Shown: positions 47,378-60,100 of the stretch, one piece after another | Layout of the letters: the number at the start of each line of letters is the position of its first letter | How positions within the stretch are numbered: the stretch's first letter is position 1 | From: Heliocidaris tuberculata | Taxonomy: Eukaryota > Echinodermata > Echinoidea > Camarodonta > Echinometridae | NCBI GenBank assembly: GCA_025618425.1 | Contig: CM046836.1 | Location: forward strand, 13,373,703 to 13,437,702 | DNA: 64,000 nt | Direction of reading: 5' to 3' | Program-made: the position numbers and the translations under genes | The notes under the pieces: generated by a model | Told to the model about the DNA's origin: nothing | What the model saw: only the letters and a program-made list of their open reading frames with translations | The model's database searches: none

Positions 47378-47383
47378 AATAAA
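47378..47383 (+). terminator. Candidate MOSMO poly(A) signal
   Basis: AATAAA followed within 30 bases by gtgtctc and gtgtgtatttttttt, a GT/T-rich downstream element. Best candidate, not the only AATAAA in the region. Confidence 0.45.
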
Positions 47384-47530
47384 GCTTGAATGTGTCTCTA
47401 GTATCAAGTGCATGTGTGTATTTTTTTTTTAATGGTCAACTCATCATGAATAAAATAGACCCCCAAATAATTATGAACTGTTGCTAATGGGGGATTATCT
47501 ACCCTGTACATGTGCTCATCATACCATATA

Positions 47531-47710
47531 CAGAGGAAACTCGGTGTAAAGAGCTGTGATACAATGAGATTCCTGATATAACAAGGTAATTTTGCTGGTC
47601 CCAAGTTTATGTTCTTTTGTTTTTTCCCCTGATATAAGGAAATTCCTGATATACATGTAACAAGGTAATTTTCATGGTCCCAAGTTCCTCCTTATAGTGA
47701 GTTTCCACTG
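47531..47710. mobile_element. Pogo/Tigger-like MITE
   Basis: Ends CAGAGGAAACTCGGTGTA / TATAGTGAGTTTCCACTG with TA on both sides. Contains two diverged copies of gatataacaaggtaatttt...ggtcccaagtt. Confidence 0.75.
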
Positions 47711-47719
47711 TATACACAT

Positions 47720-49822
47720 GTCTGAGTGTTTTCACCTTTCAGAGCAAGTTGCTCTGAGTGAAAAAGGAAAACAAAAAGCTACTGAAGAGATAAATGGAAA
47801 TTTGTGGTATTTTAGTGCACAGCAAAGGGAGGATTGTCCTCAATTATGTCAGTTGAATTACTAACTATATTTACAGATTTGAGAACATAATTTTGTGGTC
47901 TTAGTTATTGAACATTCACAAACTTAGTGTGCTATTTCTTTTACGATTTCATCAACCCGTGTCTCATATTTCAACTTGTCTCGAAAGGTTTCACTGCCCT
48001 ATTGAGGACAATTTTTACCGAGTTAAATTTGCTCATGTATTTTCTTGGTACAAGGAATTATTTGAATACAGTAAAATGTGGGAGAGGGATTATGCATTGG
48101 TTCATTTAGTTTCATTGTGTACAGTGTTATCAACGTATGGTTCTTTGAAAGAGTCGATGCAATAGCAACGGATTGTGCTGTGGAAGAAGTGAACTTCCAT
48201 TGTCTCTGAATATATGTTACCATGGAGATAAACCTCTGAATAGATGTGGTTTTTTAAGGGGAAATGAAGGTGTAATTTTTAATTTTTTTTTAAATGCAGT
48301 TATAAATCATATCATAAAACATTGCTTCAGGAGTCACAGACTCACAATATTGACCCCCAAATATATGATGAGGTTACAGTACTGATGGGGTCATAGGGCC
48401 AAAAAGGTGAGGAACCACTAGACTAGATTAGTATGCACACAGTGACAGGGGTGGGGAAGGACAATAGTGTATATCCATATATGTCCATGCACATATGCAC
48501 ACGTTTGCACATTTTCCCTTCCTCTCTCTCGGTCTCTCTCACTTTCCTCTCTCCTTTCACTCTCTATTTTCTCTGTCTCTCTCTTACTTTCATCTCTCCT
48601 TGCTCTCTCTTGCTTTACTTTTATTTCTTCCTCCCTCTCTCCCTATCTATCTCTCTCTCTCTCTTTCCTCTCTCCTTCCTCTCTCTCTCTCAACTGTACT
48701 TTCTTTCACCCTCTATCATTTACCTTATAATTACCTATGTTTAAATGTTATCTTGAGTTTTTGGTTGACAGATAAGAAAAAATTAGAAAATCACACTAAC
48801 ATAGATATAGACATTGATCGATAGATGGAATTCAAACTTTTGCCTGAGAACAAGCATCTCTGAATTTTAACTTATTGCCAGCCAGTTTCTCCTAAATGCA
48901 GTCCCACTACAATACGAGAACTCAAGATAAACTCCGATGACATATAAGTTTAATCAGTACATGATGTAAAATACAATGACCTATAAATTTCTCCCTGAAA
49001 AACAAGAGAAAAAATTTAAAAACACATAATCTTGAGTTTCAAAATCTTTTATTTAAAAAGCATGATCTTCTAAAACTTGAAAATACATACAAGTTAATAT
49101 TTACATCGCTTTGTATAACGAAGTTTTCTGTAAATGATTTCACAGAAAACAATTTCAAGAAGAATAAATTAGTGATTAATGAGAAAGAAATGTCAGTATT
49201 TCATCATCTGAACTAAAATTCAGGGAATCCAACAGGTTGCTAATGAGGTATTTTTCTCAAAACTCTATAATGAAATTATTTGATTTCTATAAAATGTTAA
49301 TTTTGGCAAAAATTCAAGAGTGTACAAAAAAAAAAACACACTCATCATGATTCTATAGTGCCCTTTCCCAACATGACTGGAATGCATTACAATTTACAAA
49401 CAACAATTTTTTTTAAAGTACAAGAGTGATGTAGGGTCCTGCCACAATATGTTTTGTCAAATCAGATTTTTTTTTAAAAGAAAAAACAGAGAAATGACGG
49501 CACACTTGCAAAATGGACTTTTTAAATTAATTTTGTGAATATGACAAAACCAAATAACTGTACAAATAAGAGATTCTGTAAAATGCAAAAGACTTTTCTT
49601 GACAATGTGAAAGGAAAAGGTGCCCCCTGTTTGTAAATGATTGAAAGTCTCTTACATCAATCTTTAAAATGTCTCCATAAAGAGTTTCTTTCTGAATATC
49701 CTGCCCAGTTTTGAAATCATGATTGAACTGATGTGAAAATGATATGAATTGTGCCACAGAAAGAAGCATGATCTGAAATTTATCCAGTCCCACAACATGG
49801 AGGGTTTTAAATCTGTAGAATC
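47720..49822. other. Region between MOSMO and the SNU13 stop codon
   Basis: No gene seen. It includes a (CT)n-rich stretch at about 48,520-48,700 that gives several Ser/Leu-rich chance frames. On the minus strand, an AATAAA at 49,048-49,053 could end SNU13 mRNA after a 3' UTR of about 770 bases. Confidence 0.5.
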
Positions 49823-49947
49823 TTAGATGAGGAGCTTTTCAATGGCTTGCTGAATACTCTGGATCTGCGGCTTCAGTTGGGAGCCCTCGTTGGTGGTCAC
49901 TGAACAGGAGATCACAGGACGAGAGACACCACAGGCACGACCAAGAG
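49823..49947 (-). CDS. SNU13: SNU13 exon 4 (terminal)
   Basis: [38 protein letters not shown] and a TAA stop. Acceptor TTTTCTGCAG. Confidence 0.96.
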
Positions 49948-52900
49948 CTGCAGAAAATAATTCGGATAGACGGGATGATATAATTATTAGTCTTCTTTCA
50001 GTTACGGGAAAGTTAATTCACATGTAACAACTGATTACAAATGTGACAATGTGACACAAAATAGAATCTGAATTCTTCTTTTTCAGCTTTACCACTATGA
50101 AAATTTGACTTGAATAGCAACAAGTTTAGCTTACAGATCATATTGCAGACTGCTTTCCATAAAAGGCCTTATAACAAAGAATAACTGTCCCTCCAACATG
50201 CCTTTGGAAGATATAACAAATTTGCACACACATACTGCCAGTTCAAAAAGGAAGTTAACAAATTAGTGGTGGATAAATTATGTTATTACAATGTTTTTTT
50301 GCTTTGTTTTGTTCCTATTTATTTGGGGGGCTTTTTTCCCTTCCCATCGAAAATGGGTGATTTAGATTCTAGTTTCGACCATGTTTTCTGCTTCAACCAC
50401 CTTCGCGAATTTGGGTGTATTTGACTCTATTAGTTTTGGTGCCTGTTGACATACCTTCCTTGGACCTGACGAAGACATAAGGGACATTCTTATCCTCGCA
50501 CAGGAGAGGCAGGTGAAGTAGGATCTCTAGGGGTTCGGCATCAGCAGCCAGGATGATGAACTCTGAGATACCACGATTCAATGTCTTGGTGGCTATGGAG
50601 GATAAAAAACAAAAAAAGAATATGATTTAAAAAGCATTGTACAGATTTATTGAATTAAAAAGTACTAAATCAATCCTTGTGTGCTCAACGAAATGTAGTG
50701 GCACGAAAAGACGCGTCAGGAATGCCAAAAGGCAGAATTGTTACGTATGTACTTAGTTCATCTAAAATCATAATCTTCCTCTTCTGAATTTCTGAATATA
50801 AGTTTTGGTATTACTTAGCCTAATCAAAGCAGCATCTATAGGTATTTACTAACTCTACATCCTAATATTATGGTTTAGCCTCTATGAACTGACATAATTA
50901 TTTTCCACAATCCTCCTATTTGCACCACAATGTTTTGCTAAGCTACCTACCTTATGGGGCAAGCAAATTACATACGTCCAGTAAATGAGCAGGGTGGGCC
51001 TAAATGTGAAACTGCTCTACTACCTTGGAAGTGGCCATTTATTTTGTACTGTACATTACTGACTACATCAAAGATTTGGGTATACCTTTATCAAACACCT
51101 TGAACTTTCCCAAATGTGTCCAATGATACCAATGTACTTGTAAGGAACTCATTCTTCCTGTCTCATAAGCAGTATTTACCTTCATTGGCTCCCTTCCTGA
51201 GCTGCTTGTAGTTGACAGCTTGCTGAACCAGATCAAGAAGCTTCTTTGTAAGGTCAGCATCAGCCAGTGGGTAGGCTTTGGGGTTTACTTCATCAGCCTG
51301 TGAATACCCAAGGTAAAAAATACAATATTATTATAACTCAAATCAAAATGAGAGCTCCATAGAGCACAGGAAGCATTTACATATGTATGAATAAATGTAG
51401 CAAACAAACAAAAATAGTAATTTATTTTTTTCCCTTTTTTGTCCATGATTCCTTTTTACTGCATGCCTCAAAATTTTTGTTATTTGTTATTTTTGTTTTA
51501 AATGAAATGAATAATAATCTGAGGACCTCTAGACAATGAGATAACAAAAATTATTAATATAATGCATTTTCTTTGTGAAGCCGCATACACGATTTGCTGC
51601 TGTGCATTTGGGAGACTGTCTCCATAATTGTTAGAGACTTTTATCAAGAAATTTGGTAGCCTGTTTGGGAGACAATCTCCCATTTCAGATACCAACTTTC
51701 TTTGTTTACATTTGCTGCAAAGGGATCACCTTATCTCAACTTGAAAATGTGATAAGCACATCGCTCATGAAAATTTACTCCTTTTGACCGTTTACTTTAA
51801 AAATTCACTGTCTACTTTTGTTTTAATAACATTTTTTGTTGCAATCCACACACAAAACAAGTGGGCCTCCAACCTCAGACAGGAAGAAATTTGGGTGAGA
51901 AAAACTTCCGTTGTTTCTATTGTCCTCTTGTTTGCAAAGTCTTCAATATCAGAGAAAGTCTACTACATGTAAGTGGGCAAGAGTTTCCCAAATTGGTTGT
52001 GCGCCTCTTACGTTACAGCTGGCATGGCTGGGAGTGAACGCAACTAAATAATGGAATCATGCGAACTGCGACTTCCCTCAACTTCAAGTTCAAGCTCGCA
52101 TCAATCATCAATAATTGGTTCTTAATCAGTGCTCTTCCAAAGTTACGCAAGTCAACCTGAGCAAAGGTCTTTGAGTGCTTAGTTAAATCACTCTCTCTCT
52201 CTCTCCTCCCATTTCGCTGTTACTGTGCTAGCTAGTATGGAGGTGGACCCTATACCGAACACTTTTCAGAAAATCAACCATAGCAAATAAAATATCAAAT
52301 GAATATTTGTCAAACTTACATAATGAATCTTAAAGTCCTACAGTAGTACAGAGAAAGAAGTTGGTGGAATCTGAGAAAGGCAACGTAGATTTAATACGAT
52401 ATTCCCTTTCGAGCGAACCCCTTCCTAACGACGCGGCGTTTTGGTTCCTTGAGAAGGGGATTGTATTACTGAACGTGTGCCCCTATGGGAAAAAGACACA
52501 CGATTCCTACCCCGTTTTGGGGCCAACTGGGTGACAACTGGGAGTGACGAGAGAGCAGGTTACAAGATATTGCATGTTTCTAGCCTCATTTTATGATCTT
52601 CTGCCATGTTCTATATGGAATACTGTGGAGAACATACGCATACTTTCGTAGTCCCATGCTTATGAAAGCCATTTCTAGGTGCTTAACTGTATGCGTTCAG
52701 TAATACTACAATTACTGTTCGCGTTCAGTAATAGTACATGTACAATCCATGACTAGGCCTATACATATTCAGGGTGGTGTCACACACACACATACGCAAA
52801 TTGCAAATGCAAATGCAAATGCAAATGCAATTGCAAATGCAAATGCAATTGCAAATGCAAATGCAAATGCAATTAATTGCAAATGCAAATGCAATTGCAA

Positions 52901-53095
52901 ATGCACTGACCGAGCACGCCATACTGTGGTCCCACACATTTATTTCCGTGTCCAAAGCAAAGGCATTATAGAGCAACGCTATCTATTCCACTCACTCATC
53001 AACAAACACACTAAATGTTACAAAAATGTATTCATTTCTCAAAAATTGATAAATAAATATATTCAAAACCTTTCAAAAAACGCGTCACATACCAT
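49823..53095 (-). CDS. SNU13: SNU13 / NHP2L1, 15.5K RNP core protein
   Basis: Exons in transcript order: 53095-53093, 51297-51180, 50592-50455, 49947-49823, giving 127 codons plus TAA; human SNU13 is 128 aa. L7Ae/L30e/S12e/Gadd45 family; binds the kink-turn of U4 snRNA and box C/D snoRNAs, nucleating U4/U6.U5 tri-snRNP and C/D snoRNP assembly. Diagnostic blocks: [87 protein letters not shown] and EKLLI at the end. Splice phases 0, 1 and 1 fit exactly. The residue after VRSK is Glu rather than the Gln usual in animals. Confidence 0.95.
50455..50592 (-). CDS. SNU13: SNU13 exon 3
   Basis: Central 46 codons: [40 protein letters not shown]. Acceptor CTCCATAG, donor GTATGT, phase 1 both ends. Confidence 0.96.
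51180..51297 (-). CDS. SNU13: SNU13 exon 2
   Basis: Encodes the N-terminal helix and RNA-contact strand: [30 protein letters not shown]. Acceptor ATTCACAG, donor GTAAAT, leaves in phase 1. Confidence 0.95.
52796..52905. repeat. GCAAAT hexamer array (octamer-motif repeats) in SNU13 intron 1
   Basis: Tandem (AAATGC) units interrupted by GCAATT, so that ATGCAAAT, the POU-factor octamer, recurs many times. It lies about 200 bases inside the gene from the presumed first exon. Confidence 0.85.
53093..53095 (-). CDS. SNU13: SNU13 exon 1: ATG-only coding part
   Basis: Exon 2 opens in phase 0 with Ala-Asp-Glu-Val and has no in-frame ATG, so the start must lie in an upstream exon. CTCTAATATG followed directly by GTATGTGAC supplies an ATG with a strong donor in phase 0, giving [10 protein letters not shown]. 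The upstream leader has a pyrimidine tract (ttttcccccttactttctacc on the minus strand). A second possible place, CATTATG at about 52,320, fails because its donor would split the ATG out of frame. Confidence 0.6.
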
Positions 53096-54729
53096 ATTAG
53101 AGTGATTGGTGAATTGTTACAGGTAGAAAGTAAGGGGGAAAATTCGGTCCTCTCGGCGTTGCGCTTCACTGAGGCCTTTGCATCTACGTTCCACGTGCGT
53201 TGTGTGAATGGGCCGTACGTATTTAATTCGAATGCTTTGAATTGGCTATGGAACGCGACATTAAATGCTTTTGGGAAAGTGACGCATTCAATGCATGCTG
53301 AGAATGTCTATTATATGGAGAATGACAATAAGATGGCCAAAAAGATACGCTGTTTTCTTTCTCTTATTTCTCGTGAATGAAGGGTTAGTCTCGGGCGAAA
53401 GATTTATGAAACTATACTCGAGTATCCATATTTCACTCCTGTAAACACATCACTTTTGGCCAGGTCTCGTCGCGTTTTTGGAAAATGAAAAGATAGACGA
53501 TTCAAAATTTATGAAAATGTATAGCTGTGGCCACAAACCCTTAAAAGTCATTGCAGGTTACAATTAAGGGTCTGAAGTGGAACTATTTAGACTGCACTTC
53601 ACAGGCCTTTATTGATGGCGATGTATATAAATACTTATGACGCAAACATCCATTAACAAAGTCTAGGCTCAAGGATTTATGGGGTCTATGTTTTAGTGTC
53701 ATCTAGAGTCTGAACTTGCAGACTAAAAGTAGACAGAACATAGTATCTCTACACAATGTATGCATATCATGACACACATTGTTAGAAAAAAAAATTAAAC
53801 AGCACTCGTTTCTGGAGAAGGGAGAGGAGAGAATGAAAGAGAGAAGCTTATATGGAAATGGGGAAAAATATTCCAAATTTATTTAATTGTACATGCATGT
53901 GTATGTATGTATAATGTGTGGGTTTATATATTTATATATGTAATCATGTATATGCAAATGTATATCTGTATATGTATATAATGTATTTTTTTTTCTCCTT
54001 TAAACAATTTTAAACAAATTCTATGTACACTATTGTTAAGTACACTTAGATGACTGACCATGAGGCATGATAGGAGGAAGGGCTCCCTTCTGCAAGGGCC
54101 CCTGTTTTTCCCCCGTAGGTAGGTTAAAGGCGGCAGATGTTGGTGGGTCCATGTGTCCCCATGTGTCCCATCAACGGGACAGCCGTACCCCCGCACTGCG
54201 GTACGGGTGTGGGAGAGAGCTCTTCTTGCTTTGTCTGTTTCTTTTCAGTCCAAATTAACTTTTGTTTAAAATTTATTTGTGTATCATTTGGAGTGTTTGG
54301 CTTCATTCTCTTTTCATAATTTCCCCACTCTCCAGCTCATGCATTGAAACAACAACAACAAAAAAAAAAAAAGGTCATGTGAACTAGTCTAAAGATGAAA
54401 TGTTATGCATTTTGACTGTATGTGTTTGTGTGGGTGTGTGCATATGGTTATGGTTTTTTTTCTCTCTCTCTCTCTCTCGTTTAAAGAATACCGATATTAA
54501 AAAAAAAAATGTTAAGTAGGTCTACATAATTATGTATAGTGTGTGGCAAAAATAGTCAATTATGACTGATTGCCAAACAAAAACAAATCAAGAAGAAGAA
54601 TATAGTGTTATGTGATAATAAGACCAATTTTTACATTTATCAATAATTTATCAATACTTTATCAATACCTAAACAGGAAGTAACAGGAAGTTCATATGTT
54701 TAAAAAACTTCACCCTTTCTTCAGAAAGC

Positions 54730-54904
54730 AGGGGCGGCGCCAGGGTATTTAAATAGGGGGGGGGGGGCAAAATGACGCGTATAGCAACGTCGCACGTCGA
54801 GGGTCTTGAAATAACAAATAGGACTATAACAGTTATGTCATAATTGCATGGCCTAGCCTTCTCTTCTCCATTTCCCCTTCTCATTCTCCTTTTTTCCCCC
54901 TTCT

Positions 54905-54940
<36 letters not shown>

Positions 54941-54988
54941 CGCTTGAAAAATGATAGGGGGCGGCCGCCCCCCTGTAGCGCCGCCCCT
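54730..54988 (-). mobile_element. hAT-like MITE, third copy (CAGGGGCGGCGC family)
   Basis: Ends caggggcggcgcc and gcgccgccccTT (final base changed), with TCAGAAAG on both sides. The interior has the same ggggcggccgccccc and T-rich tracts as the other copies. Confidence 0.8.
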
Positions 54989-55026
54989 TTCAGAAAGTAT
55001 TACTCATTCAACTTCCAACTAAAGCT

Positions 55027-55069
55027 ACCACTGCGTCATAGCTTCCAACTAAAGCTATGACGCAGTGGT
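55027..55069. repeat. 18-bp stem hairpin
   Basis: accactgcgtcatagctt and its exact reverse complement are separated by a short ccaactaa-type loop. Confidence 0.85.
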
Positions 55070-57037
55070 CACAGTAATGTTCTTCTTATTCACAACATCA
55101 CTCCATCCAGATAATTACAGCCCCACCCACTCCCCAGTACTGAGTAAAATTTGTGACGCACCGGTACTAATATGGTCATTTGGTTAAGGACTCAAGGTTG
55201 ACCAACTCCCAATCAAGGGTTTATACGTCACACTAGTAAAAACTCCATTATAAAAGGGATTAACTTCAGGACTCCAGTCAGAAAGAAATCAGAATACATT
55301 CGAGGCACATTCAAGAGAGACGGAATACTTTACAGAGTAGATTTCAGACATCATGAGAGTAGTCATCAATCGACTTACTCTAGACTTCAACTCATTGTAT
55401 TCACCTGTAGCTGTATCTTCATGTTATACTTCATCTGAATAAATGCTATCAGCCCCCCCCCCACACACACACACACTTTTTCAAGTACCCCCAAAAGTGT
55501 CCTATTTATTTCTGAAAAAATAAGTCATTAGACCATCACACACAACTGCTAATTGGGGAAGCTGAAGCAGTGTCCAGAACCACAATAAAAAGGAAGAAGA
55601 TGATGCTTGACTGCACTGTAGAGTAATACCAATGTCCCCTTTTTGGCTATTTTTTGCACCCCTTGTAGGTGCCCCTTACCCCCCCCCCCCCCCCAAAGTG
55701 CCCTTTTTGGTTTGTGCCCCCTCCCCCCACTTTGAAAGTTAGAATGTTTTCTTTCGAATGTTCTACTTTGAAAGTGCTTTTTATGCCCTTAAATATCCCA
55801 CATGCAGGCGCAAAATTTAACAAGCTCCTGCCTTGTGCTGGGGGGGGGGGGGGAGGGGGCAAAGCAACTAGAGCAAATTAACGGTTAACACTTTAAAAAC
55901 GCCCTATATTTGCCGTTTGGGGGCACAAAGTAGCTAAATCCTGAACATGTGCGAGGGAGAAAAGCGACCGAGCTTCAGAAAATTTTCGCATAGTAACCCC
56001 ATGAAGCACCATTTCTAACGCATTTCGTCCTTGACTGCCGGGGCGCAAATACCTCAAAAACCAAAAAATTTCTCGTACTTCTCCCCTTTTTCTTTCTCTC
56101 TTTGGCATTTTTTGCGCCCCCTTCAAGTGCCGCTCGGGGCACGTCCCACCTCTGCCCACCTTAGATACGCCACTTGCCGCCCCTGAATGGTATGCTCTAT
56201 ATTATCTTCTAATTGTAACTGACTTTGTGACACCAATTCATTATATTATGTACTCTCTCTGTACTCAAGGAAGAAAACTGTAATTTAACCTTAACCGATC
56301 CCTACACAACAATAGACAAATTGACACGCGCTCGTCGAAAGTTTCGGTTCGGGACGTGGATTTATTGTCTTATTTGCCCCAATATAGTTTCATGATTTCA
56401 TAATGCGGAAATTTAAAATTGGCGAATTGGTAATGTCATTGATTCACTTAATATAATTTTGAAGAAGGAAATAGGCATCCCCAAATTTCGATATTCTTCA
56501 GTACTTGCCAGAGCCCCCCCCCCCCCCCCCCCCCCGGAATTGGAGAGCCGTGCGGAACTCATGATAAATTAGCTTGCGCACTACGAATGGGAGAGAATTA
56601 TCCCAGCCTTAATTAAGATAAAAATTTTCAACTTTCTTATCACTTGTCCTCCAAGGAGGAAATCTCCATGTGTACCCCCCCCCCCCCCCCCCCGGGCACA
56701 TAAGTTTTGGGCCACCTTTTTTTCCAGAATGGGGTGGGGGAGGATTGGCCCCCTGAACCCATATGTAAGGGATTTTGATATGCGTGCACAAGTCAATCGT
56801 CAACCATCTTTCTTTCATTTGACTAATTGGTACGGAAGTGCTATAATAATTTTACTCATTTTTTCACTTTTTGAATTCTGTGCACGCGCGCTTAATTGCT
56901 CTCGAATCTCAAATCTGATTTCATTATATTGGCGCTTCATAGGTAATTTAAGGTTTCATGGGAGAGAGCGTCTGCTGCTTCAAAACTGCTTTGTCACGTT
57001 TATGTATTGCAATTTGTATATTTTATGATACTTCAAG

Positions 57038-57139
57038 ATGGCTACGGATGATATTTGGAAACTATCACATGAAGGAGATCTGAGTACTCTCAGAGTGAAA
57101 GCGACAGATAATAAATCCTTGCTCGTAAAGTTAGATCAG
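57038..57139 (+). CDS. PSMD10: PSMD10 exon 1
   Basis: 34 codons from ATG (MATDDIWKLSHEGDL...), the N-terminal capping ankyrin unit; first in-frame ATG after an upstream stop. Donor GTAAGC, phase 0. Confidence 0.9.
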
Positions 57140-60100
57140 GTAAGCGGTTATTGTCATTGTAGCCCCATCTGTCAAATTTTGTGTCAGCTCTTTGATTTGC
57201 GCAGCCGCAGCTGCTAGCTGTGCATGCAACAGCAAGATCACTTATACATGTACAAGCTTATGCACTCATAGGCCCTTGCCTATGTGGGACCGTGTTCAAG
57301 AATTTAACATTCACTGTTGCAGCTGTCAAAAACAGACAACAAAATTGCTCTAAGCAAGATTTAATTTTTTAGATTTGCTGGATTACCTGATTCAGGGACT
57401 CTTCAACTCTTACTGTGCCACAGGCCACAAATTCGGAGATTCAGAATTGAAAGTGAAATTTTAAATAATTATTTTCCTCTCAAGTTTCATGTATGAATGA
57501 TCTAGACTGGGAAAAGGCCCGCTGATACACAAAAGCTATTGAAGCCTTTCACCCGTAAAAGCTAGTCTGGAGTACAAGATTATCTTCAGATAAGCTTGTA
57601 CATGTACAAGTGGGAATTATGTGGCAAAATTTGATTGGAGGACGCTTTAATGATTGAAATTTGAAGTGATAAAATTATAACATGATCAAAGAAATCATAC
57701 TTATTTCTAAAAAACTAAGTAATATGTAGAGAAGTAGTCTCTAATTCAATTAACTTGCCCCATTTTTGTTTTAAATTATGACCAGGACTAAGTCACTCAC
57801 ACTTATGCAAGGTTATTGGAGACAAGTGTAGAATAATAAGTGTAGACTAAGTGTATAATAATAACAAGAAACTTCATGCTTTTTTAACCCAGCCAGAACT
57901 TGTTGAAGTAGATCTGCAGAAGTTTTTAAAGCTCAACTTCTTGACTTAAGCCTAGAGAACATGAATACATAGATCTACATGTCTCGTCAGCAGGTCAAAG
58001 ATGGCGAAACTATATAGTATGGGCTCAAACAGTGGTAGTTTGGGGGCACCTTTTGTCTGCCAAACAAAAGGTGCACCCTCACTTTCATTGTCCGAGCCCA
58101 TTGTTCGGCCACCTCCGCTACACGTACTTGACATTTTCTTTTAGATTGATTTAAGCTGTTTGTTTCTTAGCAAAAGCAGTACTGATTTATCTTATGTTCA
58201 TGATATATTTGTGCATGTCATTGTTTTACAAAAAGTAAAACTGTTTTCTGGATAACATGTGTTTTGTACTGCTCTGATTTAACAGAATGATCGTATGCCC
58301 CTTCACTGGGCAGCATCCGGAGCAAAGTTTGAGGTGGTGCAGTATCTCTTGGAAAACAGAGTTTCAGTCAATGTCAAAGATGATGTAAGTGTAATTACTC
58401 CATTGAGCCATGTGCTGCATGCTGGAGGATATGAAAATGACCTTGATGGGCATGTTTTATTCCTATAAATCTTTCCCAATCCCCCCCCCCCTCTCTCTCT
58501 CTCCATCCATCAACAAAACCCTTCCTCCTGACTCAGCTCTCTATTGCATGTCTGTCATATCTCTAATAAATCTCCTGAATTTTATTTTTCCTTTCCCTCT
58601 GTTTTCCTAACTCACAAAAGAAATTTAATACCAGATATAATAACGTTGACATTTTCCCACTCTTTAAATTGAAGTTGTTAAATACAGATGAAATATGTTT
58701 TAAAGTAATACTATACAGATGTATACATTTTGAGCCATTTCCATGTGAATGCTACCATTTTTCTAGTCCAGATTCTGGCCGTTCCTTTTTTTTTTTATGT
58801 GAGACCCGTACAAAACCTATCGTACGCAAGCCAGCTATACACGCGCTATGCAGACCGCGAACTCAAAAATATGTGGGAGTCTCACACGCCATCATCGTCT
58901 AGACTAGGTATATATCGCAGAGAGCTCACTGAAAACAGTCCAGGCAGTGGACTACCATTTTTCAAGTGAAAAATTGCTTTGATTTTTGACATTTTTTTTT
59001 TTCCAGTCTGGTTGGAGTCCTTTACACATCGCAGCATCCGTTGGTCATGCTGGCATTGTCTCTGCTCTGATTGGTCAGAATGCCGAGGTCAATGCAACCA
59101 ATCACACAGGACAAACACCTCTCCACTATTCCTCATCAAGAAATAGGGTTGAGGTAAGAATTCACGTAGTTGCATCTTAAACTAAATCTATTTGAAGCTT
59201 GCTTGAAATGTTTCCCCTGGAAAAACAGCGCCAATGATTTCAATTCTTAGTGAGAATTGAGAAGAATTTCTTACATTCCCAGGACACACTGACTGAAGAA
59301 ATTTATCCTTGTATTAGTTTTCAAGACAACTGTGAATTACTTCTGGATCAGATGTCTTCTGTCATACTGATTATATTTAATTTGTTTATTGTCATGATTT
59401 GAAAGCTTTGAGATGATGACTTTATTGGGTCAGAGCCCTTAAACTATGAGTGAGAGGTTCATCCAGTCCAGTGTTGTTTTTTCTGGTCAGACTTAAACCT
59501 GATACTTTAAGAATATCATCATCAGAGAAATCATGGATTTAAGTGCTTTTCCTTTGTTTTGTATGTATTTTGATATCAAGGTCCATATTGTATACTAATA
59601 TTATATTCATGTTGTTATTTTTGTCTTTCTGTTTAATTTTTTAATGATGGTTTCACCCTCCACTAGATGTATATATGGAATTCAATTTTTAAATTGGAGT
59701 CCTGACCATACTATCATTATTTTTAGTTAAAGTGGAGATTTATTGCTGTTTTTGAGAAGGCAAATTATTGCATATATTCATTATGCCCTTGATGGTCCTT
59801 TGGTCAATTGAATTTAGTTTCTAACATGGAGGATTACATGTTTGTTATGCTTATGGTGCTAGGTGACCGAGATTCTTCTAGATCATGGAGCTGATCCAAT
59901 CATCAGTGATGAGAATGGAGCCACGCCCCTCCACCGTGCCGCCTCCAGAGGTAACCTAGAAATCGTCAAGCTTCTCCTCCAGTTCAACTGTAGAGTGGAT
60001 GCAACAGATAAACAAGGAAACACTGCATTGTAAGCCTGACTTGAAGATTATTTTTATTACTCATGCTGTATCATTAATGTGGAAATATTTTGATTTGATT

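Larger units (their letters stand above)
42659..47400 (+). other. Probable long MOSMO 3' UTR and downstream DNA
   Basis: No gene or splice-compatible coding exon was recognised after the MOSMO stop. The first well-placed strong poly(A) signal followed by a T/GT-rich stretch is at 47378. The stretch is T-rich on the plus strand, as 3' UTRs often are, and contains a foldback MITE, a 47-bp hairpin, a poly-G run near 46,552 and poly-T runs near 46,700. Where the transcript really ends cannot be told without RNA data. Confidence 0.45.
53200..57037. other. Region between divergent SNU13 and PSMD10
   Basis: Mostly repeats: a hAT-like MITE at 54.73-54.99 kb, an 18-bp stem hairpin at 55.03 kb, C- or G-runs near 55,680, 55,845, 56,517 and 56,678, and sequence resembling the 22.0-22.3 kb dispersed repeat in inverse at 55.9-56.15 kb. 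SNU13 and PSMD10 face away from each other, about 3.9 kb apart. No gene seen. Confidence 0.5.

Noticed and set aside
48433..48824. Ser/Leu/Phe-rich frames of about 100 codons
   Set aside because: Translations of a CT-rich simple repeat.
52310..52325. ATG next to a GTAAGT donor as SNU13 start
   Set aside because: The GT of the donor uses the G of the ATG, and splicing at that point would put exon 2 in the wrong frame.
53102..53380. 92-codon plus-strand ORF upstream of SNU13
   Set aside because: Lies antisense over the presumed SNU13 leader and promoter; no domain seen.
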